A stretch of 5,507 bases of DNA from Bifidobacterium breve (GTDB lineage: Bacteria > Actinomycetota > Actinomycetes > S36-B12): positions 1 through 5,507 of the forward strand of contig CALPZT020000135.1 in the NCBI GenBank assembly GCA_943328365.2, given 5' to 3'. Numbering within the stretch: the first letter of the stretch is position 1; the number at the start of each line of letters is the position of its first letter. The notes beneath the pieces were generated by a model. The model made no database searches. It was not told the DNA's origin and was given only the letters and a program-made list of their open reading frames with translations. The translations under genes were made by a program, and so were the position numbers. Shown piece by piece: positions 4,824-5,507 of this stretch.

Positions 4824-5507
4824 CTACCCGTGATCCCTGCAGGAGGCTCCCAGCGTCTCGACGAGGGAAAGCAGCAGATCGACGTCGTCCGTGGTGGTCC
4901 GAAAGTTCGTGAAGCACGGACGAAGCCACACCTCGCCGTCGATAGTCGCGGGCGATAGGTAGACCCGTCCGTCGGCCTGGAGCCGCCGGCACAATTCGGC
5001 ATTGTGGGCATTCACGTCAGGGCAGCCGGGGACGCGACTGCGAATCGGGACGATGGACAACTGGGGTGCCGATGCGAGGACATCGATGCCCACCCGGTCA
5101 GCGGCGAGGGAGTACAGGTGCTGGGCTTGCTCGCAGTTGCGTGCGATTGCCTGACGGAATGCGGCTGCGCCGTGCACGCGAAATGCGAGCCACAGCTTGA
5201 GCGCTCGCATTGGGCGCGAGTACTCCAGCGTGATGTCGACGGCGTTGAGCACGCCATCGGCATGCGGCACATAAGCCTCGTCATGAGCGAAGACATCAAA
5301 GAGCGCTCGCGGATCGCGGACGAGGACTGCGCTGCAGGCCTTCGGAACGAACATCCATTTGTGGCAGTCGACGGTCACGGAATCCGCACGAGTCAGTCCC
5401 TGAAATAGGTGAGCAGTTGCAGCAACGGCCGCCGCCGGCAGGCCGTAGGCGCCGTCAACATGCAGCCACACGCCGAGGCGCTCGCATACGTCGGCCAGAT
5501 GATCAAG
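4824..5507 (-). CDS. PLP-dependent group II amino-acid decarboxylase (aromatic-L-amino-acid/glutamate decarboxylase-like), C-terminal part, partial
   Basis: The frame is open at the right edge, and 227 C-terminal residues are present, roughly the second half of a typical 450-500 residue enzyme. The fragment opens with a helix (LDHLADVCERLG), then WLHVDGAYG, where the Asp (fragment residue 18) is the usual partner of the PLP ring nitrogen. Next comes SVTVDCHKWMFVPKACSAVLV, where Lys50 in HKW is the Schiff-base lysine. Cys precedes HKW where Pro or Ala is more usual. The small domain follows, with EYSRPMRALKLWLAFRVHG (a strongly conserved family block), and ends with VWLRPCFTNFRTT, also typical. 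The family decarboxylates aromatic amino acids, glutamate, diaminobutyrate or related substrates in the cytoplasm, and some members are aldehyde synthases; the deciding residues cannot be assigned here. A GTG codon at 5471 is internal, not a start. The stop is nine bases before the next gene, suggesting it leads the operon or sits within it. Confidence 0.92.
   Translation of the reverse strand, partial: LDHLADVCERLGVWLHVDGAYGLPAAAVAATAHLFQGLTRADSVTVDCHKWMFVPKACSAVLVRDPRALFDVFAHDEAYVPHADGVLNAVDITLEYSRPMRALKLWLAFRVHGAAAFRQAIARNCEQAQHLYSLAADRVGIDVLASAPQLSIVPIRSRVPGCPDVNAHNAELCRRLQADGRVYLSPATIDGEVWLRPCFTNFRTTTDDVDLLLSLVETLGASCRDHG

Noticed and set aside
4154..5011. Minus-strand frame of 285 codons spanning the decarboxylase/unknown-protein junction
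   Set aside because: It lies in another frame of two genes with clear family features or good coding character. Its translation is Ser/Arg/Pro-rich, as expected for a shadow frame in GC-rich DNA.

Overview
The window looks like GC-rich actinobacterial chromosome, possibly Microbacteriaceae-like although the genus cannot be fixed from sequence alone. The strongest lineage marker is a 6C-type small RNA with two hairpins carrying CCCCCC loops, a class known only from Actinobacteria. Very tight gene packing, weak or absent Shine-Dalgarno sequences and GTG-type starts fit the same group. There is no sign of mobile DNA, CRISPR, tRNA or rRNA.

Left block (1-2303), sugar metabolism: the 3' end of a ROK-family gene (plus strand, open at the left edge) runs into an aldose 1-epimerase-like gene (386-1240, or from ATG 401) with a 4-base GTGA overlap, so the two are probably co-transcribed and coupled. 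A Gfo/Idh/MocA-type NAD(P)-dependent oxidoreductase (1215-2303, minus strand) converges on them and shares its last 26 bases with the epimerase gene. A ROK protein, a mutarotase-like enzyme and a sugar or inositol-type dehydrogenase together suggest a carbohydrate uptake and catabolism locus, with the rest to the left of the window.

Central spacer (2304-2502): this short noncoding gap holds the 6C RNA on the plus strand (about 2407-2489), with a candidate promoter just upstream and an intrinsic terminator built from its last hairpin. A candidate promoter for the oxidoreductase points the other way, with spacing that suggests a leaderless mRNA. The inverted repeat TGTCA-N7-TGACA lies between them and holds a -35-like box on each strand.

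Right block (2503-5507), all minus strand and probably one operon. In transcription order it has a PLP-dependent group II amino-acid decarboxylase (open at the right edge), a 516-residue protein of unknown function with one Rossmann-like nucleotide-binding motif, and an exported L,D-transpeptidase with a peptidoglycan-binding domain. Gaps between the genes are 9 and 2 bases. No obvious pathway links the three, so the middle gene is the most open functional question in the window. The operon's 3' end faces the 6C RNA, so read-through would be antisense to it.
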